Of a DNA stretch of 64,000 bases, positions 53,015 through 62,298 are shown piece after piece (position 1 is the stretch's first letter; each line of letters starts with the position of its first letter). The notes under the pieces are model-generated. The model made no database searches. It was given only the letters and a program-made list of their open reading frames with translations, and was not told the DNA's origin. The position numbers and the translations under genes were made by a program. Source of the stretch: Candidatus Gastranaerophilales bacterium (GTDB taxonomy: Bacteria; Cyanobacteriota; Vampirovibrionia; Gastranaerophilales; Gastranaerophilaceae); assembly GCA_944323255.1 (NCBI GenBank), contig CALURU010000002.1:1-64000 (forward strand), written 5' to 3'.

Positions 53015-54404
53015 CGCAGCCTGCTTTCTCTAAGTTTTTGCCGAGAGCGGTAATCGTACCAGCTCCGAGCCCTATAACAACATTGCCTTTTTTCAAAGAA
53101 GGCATTAATTTCTCAGCAACTACTTCCATATTGCCGGAAATATATTCACTTCCCTCCAAATCTTCAGCAAAATTCTTTCCGCTGATTCCGTCAATCGGAT
53201 CTTCTGATGCTGCATAAACATCTGTTACAATAACACGACCTGCATTATTGAACGCTGACTTAAAATCATTCCACAAAGATTGCAGCCTTGTGTACCTGTG
53301 CGGCTGGAAAACCGCCACAATATTTTCTTTTCCGAATTTTGAGGCGGCAGCTTCAAGTGTTGCTTTGATTTCAGTCGGGTGATGAGCATAATCATCATAG
53401 ACAGAAATTCCGTTTATATCACAAACCTTCTGGAAGCGCCTTCCCATGCCGGTGAAGGGGTAAATATATTGAGTAACTTGAGCTAGATTTACCTTTGTGT
53501 CACTTTCCGCAAGAGAAGTTTTCCCCATAGTATTTACCCCAATAGTATTTACCCCCGCTTCATTTAATGCAGCAACAACTGCAAGAATATTATAAACATT
53601 GTGAATACCTGCAAGCTGTGTCTTTAAAGTTACAAGGTGTGAGCCTTTGTGCAGAATTTCAATTGTTTCGGAATCAAGTTTTTTTGCGACATAATCTGCA
53701 TCATTAAGCCCGAAGGTTATAAAATCTCCGCTTAATTGCATCGTGCCTTTGTTATCGTTATTGATTAAAACTTTTTTTGCCTGCGAAACTGCCTGATTGA
53801 AAGTTTTTATTAAATCTGACATTCCGTTTTTGTAAAAATCAACATGATCTTCTTCAAGATTATTAATTACAAGAATGTCAGGGTAATATTTAACAATAGT
53901 TCCGTCACTTTCGTCAAGCTCCGCTATAAAATATTTACCGCTTTTGTGCTGGGCATTTGTATTGATTTCGGGAATAATTCCCCCGTCAACAAAAGACGGT
54001 TTCAAACCTGCTTTTTCTAAGACATAAGAAGCCAGCCCGCTTGTTGTTGTTTTCCCGTGCGTTCCGGAAAATCCGATGAAGCATTTCCCTGCATCCTGCG
54101 CAGATTTCGCAATTTCTTCCAGCAAATCAGATCTGTGATAAACCGGTATTCCGAGTCTTTTAGCTTTTATTAATTCCGGATTATCATCCCTGATTGCGCT
54201 GCTTTTTATTACAATATCAGTGTCATCTGCTAAATTAGCCTCACAATGCCCTATATTTACTCCTGCGCCTAAATCCCTTAACTTTGCTATATATTTAGAA
54301 TCGGCAATGTCTGATCCGGTAACCGTATGACCGTCCTCCAGCAAATATTTTGCCAGTCCGCTCATCCCTATTCCGCCGATTGCTATAAAATGATACTTAC
54401 TCAC
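53004..54404 (-). CDS. murC: UDP-N-acetylmuramate--L-alanine ligase
   Basis: The Mur ligase of 466 residues adds L-Ala to UDP-MurNAc. Typical motifs are HFIAIGGIGMSGLA (UDP-binding), GFSGTHGKTTTSGL (P-loop), DYAHHPTEIKATL and VFQPHRYTRLQSLW. A 20-residue insertion (TIGVNTMGKTSLAESDTKVN, about 285-305) interrupts the region before the C-terminal domain and is bounded by GGTAAAT repeats. It keeps the reading frame. It is the first gene of the operon. The start codon has AGAGG about 7 bases away. Confidence 0.93.
   Translation of the reverse strand: MSKYHFIAIGGIGMSGLAKYLLEDGHTVTGSDIADSKYIAKLRDLGAGVNIGHCEANLADDTDIVIKSSAIRDDNPELIKAKRLGIPVYHRSDLLEEIAKSAQDAGKCFIGFSGTHGKTTTSGLASYVLEKAGLKPSFVDGGIIPEINTNAQHKSGKYFIAELDESDGTIVKYYPDILVINNLEEDHVDFYKNGMSDLIKTFNQAVSQAKKVLINNDNKGTMQLSGDFITFGLNDADYVAKKLDSETIEILHKGSHLVTLKTQLAGIHNVYNILAVVAALNEAGVNTIGVNTMGKTSLAESDTKVNLAQVTQYIYPFTGMGRRFQKVCDINGISVYDDYAHHPTEIKATLEAAASKFGKENIVAVFQPHRYTRLQSLWNDFKSAFNNAGRVIVTDVYAASEDPIDGISGKNFAEDLEGSEYISGNMEVVAEKLMPSLKKGNVVIGLGAGTITALGKNLEKAGCVAS
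53487..53546 (-). repeat. 60-base in-frame insertion inside murC
   Basis: The murC frame reads GGGGTAAAT, then 60 extra bases, then a second GGTAAAT (53487-53493 versus 53547-53553). Removing the segment restores a smooth MurC sequence (AGVN then LAQVTQYIYP). A second internal GGGGTAAAT lies at 53532-53540. The pattern resembles an insertion with a 7-base repeat of the target. Confidence 0.6.
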
Positions 54405-54494
54405 TTTAAACCTCTCAAATTTCAGTAATTATTATATTATAAAGAGAGGTAAATATACAACATAAATAAGATAAAATTTTGCAATTTTTACGCA

Positions 54495-55283
54495 TTATGC
54501 AAAACAAAATTTATCCATTGCTTTTACAAATCCATCATTAAAAACAGTATCCGTTGTATAATTAGCGATATTTTTTAGTTCTTCTGTTGCATTTCCCATA
54601 GCAACACGGATTCCGCCGGCTTTTAACAGCGCAATATCATTATTTTGATCACCAATAGTCAAAGTTTCTTCTTCTTTTATTCCCCAATAGTTTTGCAGAA
54701 ATTGAACTGCGCAGTATTTTGAAGCTTCTTTGTTGGAAAATTCAAGAAAATACGGAGTTGATTTTACAATATATAGTTCCGGAAAAATCTTCGGCAGTTC
54801 TTTTTCAAACCCGTCAATCTTTTCAGGATTATTATAATCTATTGCAAGTAATTTATTAACCTTATCTTTTTTTATATCTTTAAAAGAACAAATTTTATAA
54901 CGGGTATGCAAATTATTACAATAACGCTCTATTTCATAACACTCTTTTTCCGAATACAAAACGTCATCATTATAAAGATTAATATGAATACCTTCTACAG
55001 CTGCCCAGTCTAAAATTTTCTCCGTTTGCTCCGGAGTCAGACATCTTTCATAAAGTGTTTTGTCATGATACTTAATTAATCCGCCCTGATAAGACACAAC
55101 AGGAGTATCGAGTCCCAGATCCTCCGCTATCAATGTTGCAGCAGCATTCATTCTGCCGGTTACAAGAACGACTTTAATACCTTTATTGCATAATTTTCGT
55201 ACACAATGTTTTACCCCCTCGGTAAAATTTCCCTCCGGAATCAAAAGAGTTCCATCAATATCTGTTGCTACAAGTTTTATCAT
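54495..55283 (-). CDS. Cof-type HAD hydrolase
   Basis: The phosphatase of 262 residues has motif I ATDIDGTLL, motif II LVTGRMNAA, motif III Lys and motif IV TIGDQNNDIALLKAGG, with a C2-type cap between. The family acts on sugar phosphates, FMN, PLP or pyrophosphates; the substrate is unknown. No Shine-Dalgarno is visible and a TAATAT box lies about 8 bases before ATG, so the transcript may be leaderless. A terminator for the next gene ends 18 bases upstream. Confidence 0.85.
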   Translation of the reverse strand: MIKLVATDIDGTLLIPEGNFTEGVKHCVRKLCNKGIKVVLVTGRMNAAATLIAEDLGLDTPVVSYQGGLIKYHDKTLYERCLTPEQTEKILDWAAVEGIHINLYNDDVLYSEKECYEIERYCNNLHTRYKICSFKDIKKDKVNKLLAIDYNNPEKIDGFEKELPKIFPELYIVKSTPYFLEFSNKEASKYCAVQFLQNYWGIKEEETLTIGDQNNDIALLKAGGIRVAMGNATEELKNIANYTTDTVFNDGFVKAMDKFCFA

Positions 55284-55302
55284 AATATTTTTATATTACC
55301 AT

Positions 55303-55323
55303 AAAAAAAACGCCCGGAGGCGT
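55303..55323 (-). terminator. Rho-independent terminator
   Basis: CGCCTCCGGGCG hairpin followed by eight T residues on the minus strand. It ends the gene at 55369-55938, just before the Cof gene. Confidence 0.85.
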
Positions 55324-55368
55324 ATAAATTTGGTTAATTAATAAGGTATTTTAATAAGGTTATTTATG

Positions 55369-55938
55369 CTAAACTTTATTTTTCTTAAACCAGTTCACCG
55401 GATTAAGTTTTGAGAAAAAACTTGTCTTTTGGGTCTGTGGCTTTTTACCTCTTCTGAATATCAGCGCAAGAGAACCTATCATAAGAAGCCCGGCGGCAAT
55501 ACCTTTTACAGCTTTTGGTATTCTTTCAAAAAATGATGCAGTACCATCTAATTTCGAAGAAATATTTGCTCCGACATCATTAAAACCACCCCACGCATTC
55601 GCTTCACTTTGAGAATTTGCTCCAATTCCTCCAAGCCCGAAAGCATTCAACCCCGCATTTGATTCAGATCCTATTCCTTCCATACCCCATGCATTCATGC
55701 CGGCATTAGATTGAATCCCAATTTGCTGCTGCATGGCAGATGGTGAAGAATATGAAAAACTGTCTCCGTATTTACCGTGATTTTGATACAAAGAACCCTG
55801 CATAGCATTTGCCAGATAAGGATTTACCATGCCGTTCATTGCCGAAACATTAACTCCGCTGTTACATAAATCGTATGGAGCGTAATCAATGATTCCCTGA
55901 GCGTACAAATTATTTAAAGTATACGGGTTAACTGTCAT
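55369..55938 (-). CDS. Asn/Gly-repeat membrane protein of unknown function
   Basis: The protein of 189 residues has a disordered N-terminal two-thirds with near-repeats (SNAGMNAWGMEGIG, SNAGLNAFGLGGIG), followed by one membrane helix (about 145-165) and a basic C-terminus (FFSKLNPVNWFKKNKV). ATG at 55938 has AAAGG 10 bases upstream, while the longer GTG frame is less likely. No family is known to me. A surface-exposed or protein-scaffold role is possible. Confidence 0.68.
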   Translation of the reverse strand: MTVNPYTLNNLYAQGIIDYAPYDLCNSGVNVSAMNGMVNPYLANAMQGSLYQNHGKYGDSFSYSSPSAMQQQIGIQSNAGMNAWGMEGIGSESNAGLNAFGLGGIGANSQSEANAWGGFNDVGANISSKLDGTASFFERIPKAVKGIAAGLLMIGSLALIFRRGKKPQTQKTSFFSKLNPVNWFKKNKV

Positions 55939-56024
55939 ACTAAAATACCTTTCCACACATCTATATAAAGTTATCTTTTGTTAAAAAATTGCTTTATTTG
56001 TAAAGCTTTGTTACGATTAGATTT

Positions 56025-57614
56025 ATGGAGAGAGTTTTTATAAAAAAGCACTGGCAGATAATATTAATCAATTTTCTTATTATTCTGGCTTTTATACTCG
56101 GTTATGGAAGATTTGGAGACATTATATTTGACTCTTTTAGAGAAGCTTATATTCCTGCTCAAATTATTAAAGGTCAGGTATTGTATAAAAACATATTTAA
56201 TATTTACGCCCCGTTTTCATATCTTTTTAATGCACTTCTTTTCAAAATATTTGGAGTTAGATTATCTGTTTTATACTTTGCAGGTCTTTTCACTACGATT
56301 AGCATTACTAATTTTATTTATATAATTTCTAACAAATTTTTTGATAAAAATTATTCCTTTGCATTCTCTCTGTTTTTTATCTGCGCAGCAGTACTCTCAG
56401 GTAATGTATTTAACTGCTTTTTCCCGTATTCCTACGGAATGCTTTATGGACTTTTATTTATCCTTGCGTCCTTATATTTCGCTTTAAATAAAAAATATAC
56501 TCCCGCATTTCTTATGTATTCTTTTGCAATATGTTCCAAATATGAGTTTTTACTACTTCTTCCCCTATTGTTTTACGCTGCGGGTAAAAAGAATCTATGG
56601 AAAAATATTCTTGCATTAATCCTTCCTGTAATAATCACTTATTTTCCCCTTTTAATTCAAGGAGCAGGTCTAAAAAACCTTATTACTTCATACCAATTAA
56701 CGATGGCAATGAGTGCCACAAAAACGCTTTACTGGTTCTATTCTGTAACAGGACTTGTTTTTAGACCGGAATTAATTCCTATTTATCTGGAAAACATTAT
56801 CAAATTTGTAATACCAGCAGCTGCTGCTTATTATATTAAAAACTGGATTATTTATCCTTTCATTCTGGCATACTGCTACTTTATTTTTACTCCGGAAATT
56901 TTTATTTATATTTTTCCGCTTATTCTGATTTTGTTTATAGGTAGATTTACCGAGTTATCAAATAAAACGAGATTCTTTGTTGCAGCTTCATTATTGATAT
57001 CCGCAAAAATCTTTTTTGCCCTGACCTTGCTGTCATATGGAATTTATTTTATTCCTTTTGCACTAATATCAATATTTATTCTGCTGCCTAAAAGGATACA
57101 AAATCCGGCTCTTGCAGTTCTTATTTTGTGCGGAATTTCTTTCGGAATAAAAAATATTCAGACTCTTTATTCCAAAAATGTTAAAATAACTTCAAAACAG
57201 GGGACAATATACACAATTCCTTATAACGGAAATTCTATAAAACAGCTTGTAGAATATATAAATACAAACACTAAACCGGAAGCTAAAGTACTCGTCTACC
57301 CGGAATGTCTTGGAATAAATATTCTAACGAACAGAGATTCCGATAATAAATTTTATTCTCTTATACCGTTATACGTAGAAACATTTGGAGAAGATGTAAT
57401 TATAAAACGTCTTGAAATAAAACAGCCGGAATATATTGTTATAAGTAATTATGACACCTCTATTTATTATTACTCATATTTTGGCAAAGATTATGCCGCA
57501 AAAATAATGGATTTTATTCACCAGAATTATGATAAACAAACAGATATCGGAGAAGGATTAATTTTTACAGTTTACAAACTTAAATCTCATCATCCTTCTC
57601 AGCAGCACGCCTGA
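56025..57614 (+). CDS. GT-C type membrane glycosyltransferase candidate
   Basis: The protein of 529 residues has about ten to twelve hydrophobic helices and a C-terminal soluble part (about 385-520). After the first helix the DSFREAYIPAQIIKGQVLYK segment has the acidic residue and the G-x-x-LY pattern of GT-C enzymes using polyprenyl-phosphate sugars. Substrate and product are unknown. No Shine-Dalgarno lies upstream; TTGCTT (55989-55994) and TACGAT (56012-56017) 17 bases apart predict a leaderless message. It overlaps the convergent gene by 35 bases. Confidence 0.75.
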   Translation: MERVFIKKHWQIILINFLIILAFILGYGRFGDIIFDSFREAYIPAQIIKGQVLYKNIFNIYAPFSYLFNALLFKIFGVRLSVLYFAGLFTTISITNFIYIISNKFFDKNYSFAFSLFFICAAVLSGNVFNCFFPYSYGMLYGLLFILASLYFALNKKYTPAFLMYSFAICSKYEFLLLLPLLFYAAGKKNLWKNILALILPVIITYFPLLIQGAGLKNLITSYQLTMAMSATKTLYWFYSVTGLVFRPELIPIYLENIIKFVIPAAAAYYIKNWIIYPFILAYCYFIFTPEIFIYIFPLILILFIGRFTELSNKTRFFVAASLLISAKIFFALTLLSYGIYFIPFALISIFILLPKRIQNPALAVLILCGISFGIKNIQTLYSKNVKITSKQGTIYTIPYNGNSIKQLVEYINTNTKPEAKVLVYPECLGINILTNRDSDNKFYSLIPLYVETFGEDVIIKRLEIKQPEYIVISNYDTSIYYYSYFGKDYAAKIMDFIHQNYDKQTDIGEGLIFTVYKLKSHHPSQQHA

Positions 57615-58623
57615 GAATATTTCTGTCTAATTTTTTCTTGCCGTATTTTTTATGCGACTCTTCCATAAGTCTTTCGCTCGGACGTTTTTTACTCATTGAC
57701 TTACGTCCGGAAGGTTTTGATTCATCATCAGTATATTTACCCCCTGTATATTTACCCCCACCGCTTAATTCTTTGTACCACATTGACCATAAAATCGAAC
57801 GCATCGGAAGTGTATACTGAATTAAAATTTGCGCTGCAAAAACCTTGATAGTAAAAATTGCAACATCATATTCAGTTGGAGATTTTATGCCGTATTGCGT
57901 CAAATCAGGCATCGGAAGCTGTGATATTACAGGAATTAATCCTTTCGCCAGAAAATCATTAACACCTGATAAATCAAAAATTTTTATGAACAACTGGGGT
58001 ATAAAAATGTAAGTTAATGCTCCGGCTAACGCCATCAGCATAAAAGTTGAAGCAAAATGACCTTTTACAAGCATCAAACTTCTTTTTACGCATCCTGCAG
58101 GTGAAAGCGCTGGCTCAAATGTAAATACCTGAAAAACAAGTACAAAGTAAATTGCAAGTATACCGCAAATTATCCAGAACAGAGGACATAAAGAAAGAGC
58201 GGAAAAAATTCCGAATAGAAACCATAAGCCGATAAAAGGCATTGTTCTTCTCTTTATTAATTCCGTATGTGCTCCAAAATCGTATACCCTGCCTGATTTT
58301 TGCATATTTTCATACATAGAATTTACTGCACCATAGGCAACCAAATAATCCCAGAAAGCTTTTACAAAAATTGCAAGTCCCGGAAGAGTTATAAGAATAG
58401 ATAATAATACCAACAGGTTAAAATTGTTTAAAGAGGAAAATTTGTCAATCAGCGGCGGTAAATTTTTTGTATACAAATATGTAATTAAAAATACCAGAAG
58501 CAAACCAGCAATCTGTCCGAGTACAGGGAAAGTCATGTACCGTACAAATTTTGTAAAGTTTGAAAAATACAAACCAATTGCTTCCATAAAAATACCTAAC
58601 GGCGTATTATTTTTTTTAGACAT
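57580..58623 (-). CDS. Multi-pass membrane protein, unknown function
   Basis: The protein of 347 residues has about six hydrophobic helices and a basic C-terminal tail (about 295-345) rich in K/R/S. The tail contains two in-frame GGKYT units, each encoded by a GGGGTAAAT word. It has some resemblance to uncharacterised DUF-type integral membrane proteins, with no assigned reaction. The start has a weak AGAAT leader. It is convergent with the GT-C gene, with a 35-base overlap. Confidence 0.7.
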   Translation of the reverse strand: MSKKNNTPLGIFMEAIGLYFSNFTKFVRYMTFPVLGQIAGLLLVFLITYLYTKNLPPLIDKFSSLNNFNLLVLLSILITLPGLAIFVKAFWDYLVAYGAVNSMYENMQKSGRVYDFGAHTELIKRRTMPFIGLWFLFGIFSALSLCPLFWIICGILAIYFVLVFQVFTFEPALSPAGCVKRSLMLVKGHFASTFMLMALAGALTYIFIPQLFIKIFDLSGVNDFLAKGLIPVISQLPMPDLTQYGIKSPTEYDVAIFTIKVFAAQILIQYTLPMRSILWSMWYKELSGGGKYTGGKYTDDESKPSGRKSMSKKRPSERLMEESHKKYGKKKLDRNILRRAAEKDDEI

Positions 58624-58676
58624 TTATCTATTCTCCGCTTCTCTTTTCTTATTCATTGTAGTATAAAGATATTAGT

Positions 58677-59288
58677 ATGAAAAATTTGACGAAAGAAGAT
58701 TACCTGTCGGGCAAAGTCAATTTGCATATACATTCAAACTATTCCGACGGAAAAGCCGATTTTAAAGAGATAATAGACAGCGCAAAGAAAAACGGTTATA
58801 AGCTTATATCCATAACCGATCATAACACTGTCGAAGGACATAAAAAGTATAAAGACGAAATTCTGATTACCGGAGCTGAATTTGACTGCTGGTTCGGATA
58901 CGTTTTTATACACCTTCTTGCCTACGGAATAGATGTTGAGAATCCAGCTCTTGCCCCATTTTTAGCAAAAACAAAAGCTGAAACGGAGGGAGATATTATA
59001 CGTCTTTTTGCAAGAAGGAATGTTCCGAAACTAATCAAGGCAATCCACGAAGCCGGCGGAATCGCAGTCCTTGCACATCCGGCATGTTACTGGGCTATCA
59101 GTCTGGAGGGTCTCGTAAAAAGACTTATAAAATACGGTTTGGACGGTATAGAAGTATACTATCCTTACCCGAGATTTAGAAAAATCGTTAAATTTCATTC
59201 TTCAAAAGATGTAAAAAAAATTGCTGATAAATACCCCCAGCTAATCCAAACAGGCGGATCTGATTTCCATGGAGAGAATTTTAATTAG
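58677..59288 (+). CDS. PHP-domain phosphoesterase
   Basis: The metal-dependent hydrolase of 203 residues has HIHSNYSDGK (HxH, metal), ITDHNTVEGH, AVLAHPACYW and GGSDFHGEN. These are the four PHP signatures. Related proteins hydrolyse histidinol phosphate or 3',5'-nucleotides; the substrate is not shown. A TATAAA box ends about 9 bases before ATG and no Shine-Dalgarno is seen, so it may be leaderless. It is a compact family member of normal length. Confidence 0.82.
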   Translation: MKNLTKEDYLSGKVNLHIHSNYSDGKADFKEIIDSAKKNGYKLISITDHNTVEGHKKYKDEILITGAEFDCWFGYVFIHLLAYGIDVENPALAPFLAKTKAETEGDIIRLFARRNVPKLIKAIHEAGGIAVLAHPACYWAISLEGLVKRLIKYGLDGIEVYYPYPRFRKIVKFHSSKDVKKIADKYPQLIQTGGSDFHGENFN

Positions 59289-59381
59289 CCAACCGGCGGA
59301 ATAATTTACCCCCCGGTATGATAATTCTTTTTTTATCTTGATTGAAATAACATGGCTTAGTCGAGACTAAAAGGAGGATTT

Positions 59382-60290
59382 ATGGATAATAATATTCAAA
59401 CAACAACCATCAAAGATATTGACGATTCGGCACGAAATTCTTCCGCATCTGCCCGAATATTTACCGCCGCACCTGTTTATAAACTGAAAAATTTTCACAA
59501 CCTTTTTATAGAACTTACAGCTAAAAATTGTAATCAAAGATGCTCCTGCTGTTACATTGATTTCGGAAAAACCATTGGTTTAATAAAACAGGTCAAAGAT
59601 TTTATATCCATAGATAAAATAAAAGAAGCTCTGGAAGATACAAAACAGGAAACTCTATACTGCATTTATCTGACAGGTGCAGAACCTATGACTCATCCGG
59701 ATTTTAATACGATTTTAAGACTTTGCCTAAAACGTTGTAATGTATGTCTTTGCACAAATGCAAGTTTTTTAAATGAGAAAAAAATAAGATTTCTAAAAAA
59801 AGTTGAGGAAGAAGGAACTAATCAGATATTTTTTAAACTTTCACTCACGCACTATGCAGAATTAGACAATGATAAAGCTAAATACAGAGGAAATTTCAGA
59901 CAAACCATCTACTCTCTTAAAACATTAAGCAGGTACAATTTTAATTCTGTTCTTACTGTTCAAAATTTTTATAACCTGAAAGAAGCAAATATTCGGGAAA
60001 ATTTTATGCGTATATTTAAAGAACAAGAAATCATAAATACTGATATTCAAATTACAGTTTCTTTTCCGTCATTTAAAGAAGAAAATTTTTCAAAACCATC
60101 TCCTGAAACAGATTGCATGTATGGACGTATTTTATGCCAAAATGGCGTTTATGCCTGTCCATTTTTAGCAAATGATTACCGTGGTCGTTCAGGAAGTTCT
60201 CTCAAAGATTTCTCAAAAAGTATTACCGCAGAAACAGAATTTTGTGCAACTTGTTCTAAGAATAATAATCTGATGTTTGCTATCGGCTAA
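59382..60290 (+). CDS. Radical SAM protein with C-terminal cysteine cluster
   Basis: The protein of 302 residues has the radical SAM motif CNQRCSCC (C-x3-C-x2-C, about 50-57) and TGAEPMTHPDF in place of the usual GGEP. The C-terminal part contains further cysteines (DCMYGRILCQNGVYACPF, then FCATC) like a SPASM/twitch cluster. It therefore likely binds two Fe-S clusters and modifies a peptide or small molecule. No peptide precursor is adjacent. AAGGAGG lies 5 bases before ATG. Confidence 0.82.
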   Translation: MDNNIQTTTIKDIDDSARNSSASARIFTAAPVYKLKNFHNLFIELTAKNCNQRCSCCYIDFGKTIGLIKQVKDFISIDKIKEALEDTKQETLYCIYLTGAEPMTHPDFNTILRLCLKRCNVCLCTNASFLNEKKIRFLKKVEEEGTNQIFFKLSLTHYAELDNDKAKYRGNFRQTIYSLKTLSRYNFNSVLTVQNFYNLKEANIRENFMRIFKEQEIINTDIQITVSFPSFKEENFSKPSPETDCMYGRILCQNGVYACPFLANDYRGRSGSSLKDFSKSITAETEFCATCSKNNNLMFAIG

Positions 60291-60468
60291 TCTCTTATAT
60301 AATCCATATATAACAGCATTTTAGAGGTATTAGCAGCCCAAAGTTAGTTAACATTTGTAACATTATTCCGTTGAATTAATACTAAAGAGTTAATTTTTTG
60401 GTAAGATTATGTTATAAATAATAATGTAAAAATATATATTCAAACACGAGAAATGAACGGAGGCAAAA

Positions 60469-62187
60469 ATGTCAGTAGGACAATTCGTATTTATGTTACA
60501 CAGCCACCTGCCATATTACAGAAAAGCAGGTATGTGGCCATTCGGTGAAGAAAATCTTTACGAATGTATGGCAGAAACTTATGTACCTCTGCTTAATGCA
60601 ATCGCAGAATTATATGATGAAGGTATAAAAGCGAAATTAACAGTCGGTATAACTCCGATTCTTGCTGAACAGTTAAATGACGAGCATCTGCAAAATGGTT
60701 TCGTTGAATACATTGATTCCAGAATCAATGCTGTTGCAAAAGATCTGGACAGATATCCAGACCCTAAAGTTGCTCATTCACAGCACTTAAAATATCTTGC
60801 AAAATATTATTATGACTTATGGAATAAATTAAGAGATGATTTTGTTAATAAATACGAAAAAAACTTGATAAAATATTTCAAAAAATATCAAGACCTCGGC
60901 TGCATTGAAATTACAACCTCCGGTGCAACTCACGGCTTTTCTCCGCTACTTGCAACTGACAGCAATCTGAATGCCCAATTCAAAGTAGGTCAGGATACAA
61001 CAAAGAGATTATTCGGGAAAAAAGCAATGGGAGCATGGCTTCCTGAGTGTGCTTACCGTCAAGGCTATGAATATGTTGGAAAAGACGGTAAAAAACACTG
61101 GAGACCTGCTATTGAAGTTACACTGCAAAACAATGATATCCACTACTTCTTTACGGAATCTCACGTAATTGAAGGCGGAAATTCTATCGGTAACAGACGT
61201 GTAATCGGTATGTACGGAAATATTGAATATATTCCGCTTCCTGAAAGACCGGCTACCGGTTATGATACATATTCAGCATACTGGCTGCCGGACGCTCAAG
61301 TTGCGGTGATGGGACGTAATGACAGAGCCGGATATCAGGTTTGGTCTGCTGCTGACGGTTATCCAGGCGACGGCTGCTTCAGAGAATTCCACAAAAAAGA
61401 TGATAAATCAGGCATGCACTACTGGAGAATTACATCTCCAACTACTGATTTAGGAGATAAAATGCTCTATGATCCGGTGCTTGCAATGAATAAGGTTAAT
61501 GAAAACTCTGACCACTACACAACTTTAATTTATCACTTATTGAATGATTACAAACTTGCAAAAGGTCACGAAGGACTTGTAATGGTATCATTTGACACAG
61601 AATTATTTGGTCACTGGTGGTTTGAAGGTGTTGAGTTCATCAAACAGGTTATCAAGAAATTCCACGATTACTTACCGGAAGTCGAAAGACTTACCGCAGG
61701 AGAATACATTACCAAGTATCCGCCTAAGGAAGCTATCCAGATTCCTGAAAGTTCTTGGGGGCAGGGCGGTCACTTCTATGTATGGATGAACCACTTAACA
61801 GAATGGATGTGGCCAATTATCCACTCTTGCGAAAAACGAATCAATGCAATTGTTGATCAGTATCCTGAAATACCAGAGGACAAACTTCTTCACAGAGCTT
61901 TGAATCAGCTTGCAAGAGAGAATCTGCTACTTCAAAGTTCAGACTGGCCGTTCTTAATTACTACATGGCAGGCTAAAGATTATGCAACGGACAGATTCAA
62001 TGAACACGTAGACAGATTCAGCAAAATTGCTGATATGATTGAATCAGGAAATATTGATGAAGGCGTATTAACTGATATCGAAGCGATTGACAACTGTTTC
62101 CCTGTAATCGATTACAGAGTTTACCAGTCAATTACCGAAGGTACAATTCCTCAGCAGGAAAAGAAACTTGCACCATTGTATCAATAA
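60469..62187 (+). CDS. GH57 alpha-glucan branching enzyme
   Basis: The enzyme of 572 residues belongs to glycoside hydrolase family 57 (1,4-alpha-glucan branching type). The catalytic Glu193 is in WLPECAYR, and Asp376 is in FDTELFGHWW. The N-terminal HSHLPYYR motif and the C-terminal DUF1957-like helical domain (WPFLITTWQAKDYATDRF) are present. It should create alpha-1,6 branches in storage glucan. AACGGAGG lies 7 bases before ATG. It has a strong terminator. No other glycogen genes occur in the window. Confidence 0.93.
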   Translation: MSVGQFVFMLHSHLPYYRKAGMWPFGEENLYECMAETYVPLLNAIAELYDEGIKAKLTVGITPILAEQLNDEHLQNGFVEYIDSRINAVAKDLDRYPDPKVAHSQHLKYLAKYYYDLWNKLRDDFVNKYEKNLIKYFKKYQDLGCIEITTSGATHGFSPLLATDSNLNAQFKVGQDTTKRLFGKKAMGAWLPECAYRQGYEYVGKDGKKHWRPAIEVTLQNNDIHYFFTESHVIEGGNSIGNRRVIGMYGNIEYIPLPERPATGYDTYSAYWLPDAQVAVMGRNDRAGYQVWSAADGYPGDGCFREFHKKDDKSGMHYWRITSPTTDLGDKMLYDPVLAMNKVNENSDHYTTLIYHLLNDYKLAKGHEGLVMVSFDTELFGHWWFEGVEFIKQVIKKFHDYLPEVERLTAGEYITKYPPKEAIQIPESSWGQGGHFYVWMNHLTEWMWPIIHSCEKRINAIVDQYPEIPEDKLLHRALNQLARENLLLQSSDWPFLITTWQAKDYATDRFNEHVDRFSKIADMIESGNIDEGVLTDIEAIDNCFPVIDYRVYQSITEGTIPQQEKKLAPLYQ

Positions 62188-62208
62188 ATTTGGTTTAAAT
62201 AACAGAGA

Positions 62209-62245
62209 GGGCGGGGTTGATTTTATCAACCCCGCCCTTCTTTTT
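62209..62245 (+). terminator. Rho-independent terminator of the GH57 gene
   Basis: GGGCGGGGTTGA and TCAACCCCGCCC form a 12-base GC-rich stem with a 5-base loop, followed by TTCTTTTT. Confidence 0.93.
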
Positions 62246-62254
62246 ACAAAATAA

Positions 62255-62291
62255 AAATCAGAGGGGCGCTCAAATAGCGCCTCTCTGATTT
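62255..62291 (-). terminator. Rho-independent terminator of the secreted hydrolase gene
   Basis: AAATCAGAGGGGCGCT and AGCGCCTCTCTGATTT pair with one G-T type mismatch. On the minus strand it is followed by TTTTTATTTTG. Confidence 0.85.
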
Positions 62292-62298
62292 AACTTGA

